The notes under the pieces: model-generated
What the model was told of the DNA's origin: nothing
What the model saw: the letters and a program-made list of their open reading frames with translations, nothing else
Database searches by the model: none
Position numbers and translations under genes: made by a program
Assembly (NCBI RefSeq): GCF_022808865.1
Contig: NZ_JAKZLB010000004.1
Location: forward strand, 458,004 to 522,003
Source: Geothrix oryzisoli
GTDB lineage: Bacteria > Acidobacteriota > Holophagae > Holophagales > Holophagaceae
Direction: 5' to 3'
DNA length: 64,000 nucleotides
Shown: positions 63,350-64,000 of the stretch, piece by piece
Numbering within the stretch: position 1 is the first letter of the stretch
Layout: every line of letters starts with the position of its first letter

Positions 63350-63868
63350 ATGAGAAATCAACTGGGTTCAATCTTCCTCGCTGTGGCCATGCTCCTCGGT
63401 GCTGGGTTGAACGCCATGGCTTTTTCGCCACTCCCTCCGGGTACGAGGGCTGATCTACTCGTCGTGGAGAAAGCAAAGAGAGTCCTGACTGCCTATTCCA
63501 ATGGCAAGATCCTTCGCACATACCAAGTTGCACTCGGCCGCGCTCCTGTCGGCGAGAAGGAACGCGAAGGCGACAATCGCACTCCTGAAGGCGAATTCAT
63601 CATTGATAGCCGTCTTGAAAAGAGTGGCTACCATCGCGCTCTCCACATTTCCTACCCAAGGCCCTCCGATATCGCCAGAGCCAAGGCTGGCGGCTATCAA
63701 CCAGGTGGGGCCATCATGATTCACGGCATTAAGAATGGCTTCGGCTGGCTCGGCAGCTTGCATACCAAATCCGATTGGACTCGTGGCTGTATCGCAGTCA
63801 CCAACCCAGAAATCGAAGAATTGTGGCGAATTGCCCCAAACGGAACACGGGTTCAAATCAAGCCATGA
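63350..63868 (+). CDS. Cassette 4: L,D-transpeptidase (YkuD/ErfK family)
   Basis: The 172-residue protein has a signal peptide (about 1-25, ending near LNAMAFS). A YkuD domain follows (about 35-170) with IMIHGIKNGFGWLGSLH and the catalytic Cys in DWTRGCIAVTN (about 151). These enzymes make 3-3 crosslinks in peptidoglycan or attach proteins to it in the periplasm. The ATG at 63350 was preferred; a GTG at 63338 overlaps the attC core. It is a gene-cassette cargo, lower in GC than the flanking chromosome. Confidence 0.9.
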   Translation: MRNQLGSIFLAVAMLLGAGLNAMAFSPLPPGTRADLLVVEKAKRVLTAYSNGKILRTYQVALGRAPVGEKEREGDNRTPEGEFIIDSRLEKSGYHRALHISYPRPSDIARAKAGGYQPGGAIMIHGIKNGFGWLGSLHTKSDWTRGCIAVTNPEIEELWRIAPNGTRVQIKP

Positions 63869-63877
63869 GCTCAGCAC

Positions 63878-64000
63878 ACCTAACCCTCCGCTCAACTCGG
63901 ACCCCGCCTGCATTGCCTCCCGCTCTCTCTCAGCTTCTCGCTTCCCCGGCTCCGCTCATCGCCTCGGTGCAGGCGGGGCCGGTTAGCTTCATTCGTTAGG
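63878..64000 (+). other. attC site 4, last base cut by the window end
   Basis: R'' is ACCTAAC (63878-63884) and R' begins GTTAGG at 63995, one base short of complete. CCCCGCCTGCA (63902-63912) pairs with TGCAGGCGGGG (63968-63978). The array evidently continues beyond the window. Confidence 0.92.

Noticed and set aside
62445..64000. CRISPR array
   Set aside because: The repeats are 124 bp, carry R''/R' core sites and are separated by whole genes. They are attC sites, not CRISPR repeats.

Overview
The window is a GC-rich bacterial chromosome segment with densely packed genes, short spacers and many start/stop overlaps. Nothing in it fixes the taxon. The mix of a Hyb/Nrf-type quinone-linked Fe-S module, an AsmA-like DUF748 protein, DUF4388 response regulators, lipid A-type acyltransferase and heptosyltransferase genes suggests a diderm such as the Holophagae/Geothrix group of Acidobacteriota. 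That placement is inference from gene style, not from a marker gene.

Layout. 1-4.5 kb: a large lipoprotein with Ig/PKD-like and FG-GAP-like repeats that runs off the left edge, dut, a coiled-coil lipoprotein and a DUF457 membrane hydrolase. 4.5-12 kb: rlmN; an overlapping operon EamA-DoxX-GNAT-AhpD-like divergent from a MocR regulator; an M16 peptidase; an ArsR/quinone-oxidoreductase pair with palindromic operators. 12-17 kb: a four-gene ABC export or gliding-type module (two ATPases, two permeases) and a membrane protein. 17-23 kb: dnaE followed by two degenerate sigma-54-activator-like regulators. 23-28 kb: two secreted transglutaminase-fold proteins, a monooxygenase-domain protein, a MITE-like element and a YihY-family protein. 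28-36 kb: lon, clpX, greA, a LpxL-like acyltransferase, a family 9 glycosyltransferase and arginine deiminase, all leftward. 36-42 kb: peroxiredoxin, then an iron-sulfur/NrfD membrane redox operon with two tiny membrane proteins, divergent from a sigma-54 activator. 42-60 kb: acyltransferase, DUF748, cyclic 2,3-diphosphoglycerate synthetase-like, NamA-like, ComF, amino-acid permease, acyltransferase, CorC-like, a GH113-like hydrolase, a response regulator, a DUF1015-serA-serC operon and a PlsC-like enzyme.

60.7-64 kb: an integron. A tyrosine recombinase with the IntI-specific insertion is read leftward. It diverges from an array of at least four cassettes with three nearly identical 124-bp attC sites. 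The cargo is a secreted small protein, an unknown protein, a cassette with only a broken reverse ORF, and an L,D-transpeptidase. The array runs off the right edge.

The two most interesting signals are this integron and a mirrored regulatory layout around the sigma-54 activator at 39.7-41.3 kb. There, a perfect 16-bp sequence occurs in opposite orientation on each side of the gene, each copy about 115-130 bp upstream of a -24/-12-like promoter. One promoter faces the redox operon and the other faces a small unknown gene.
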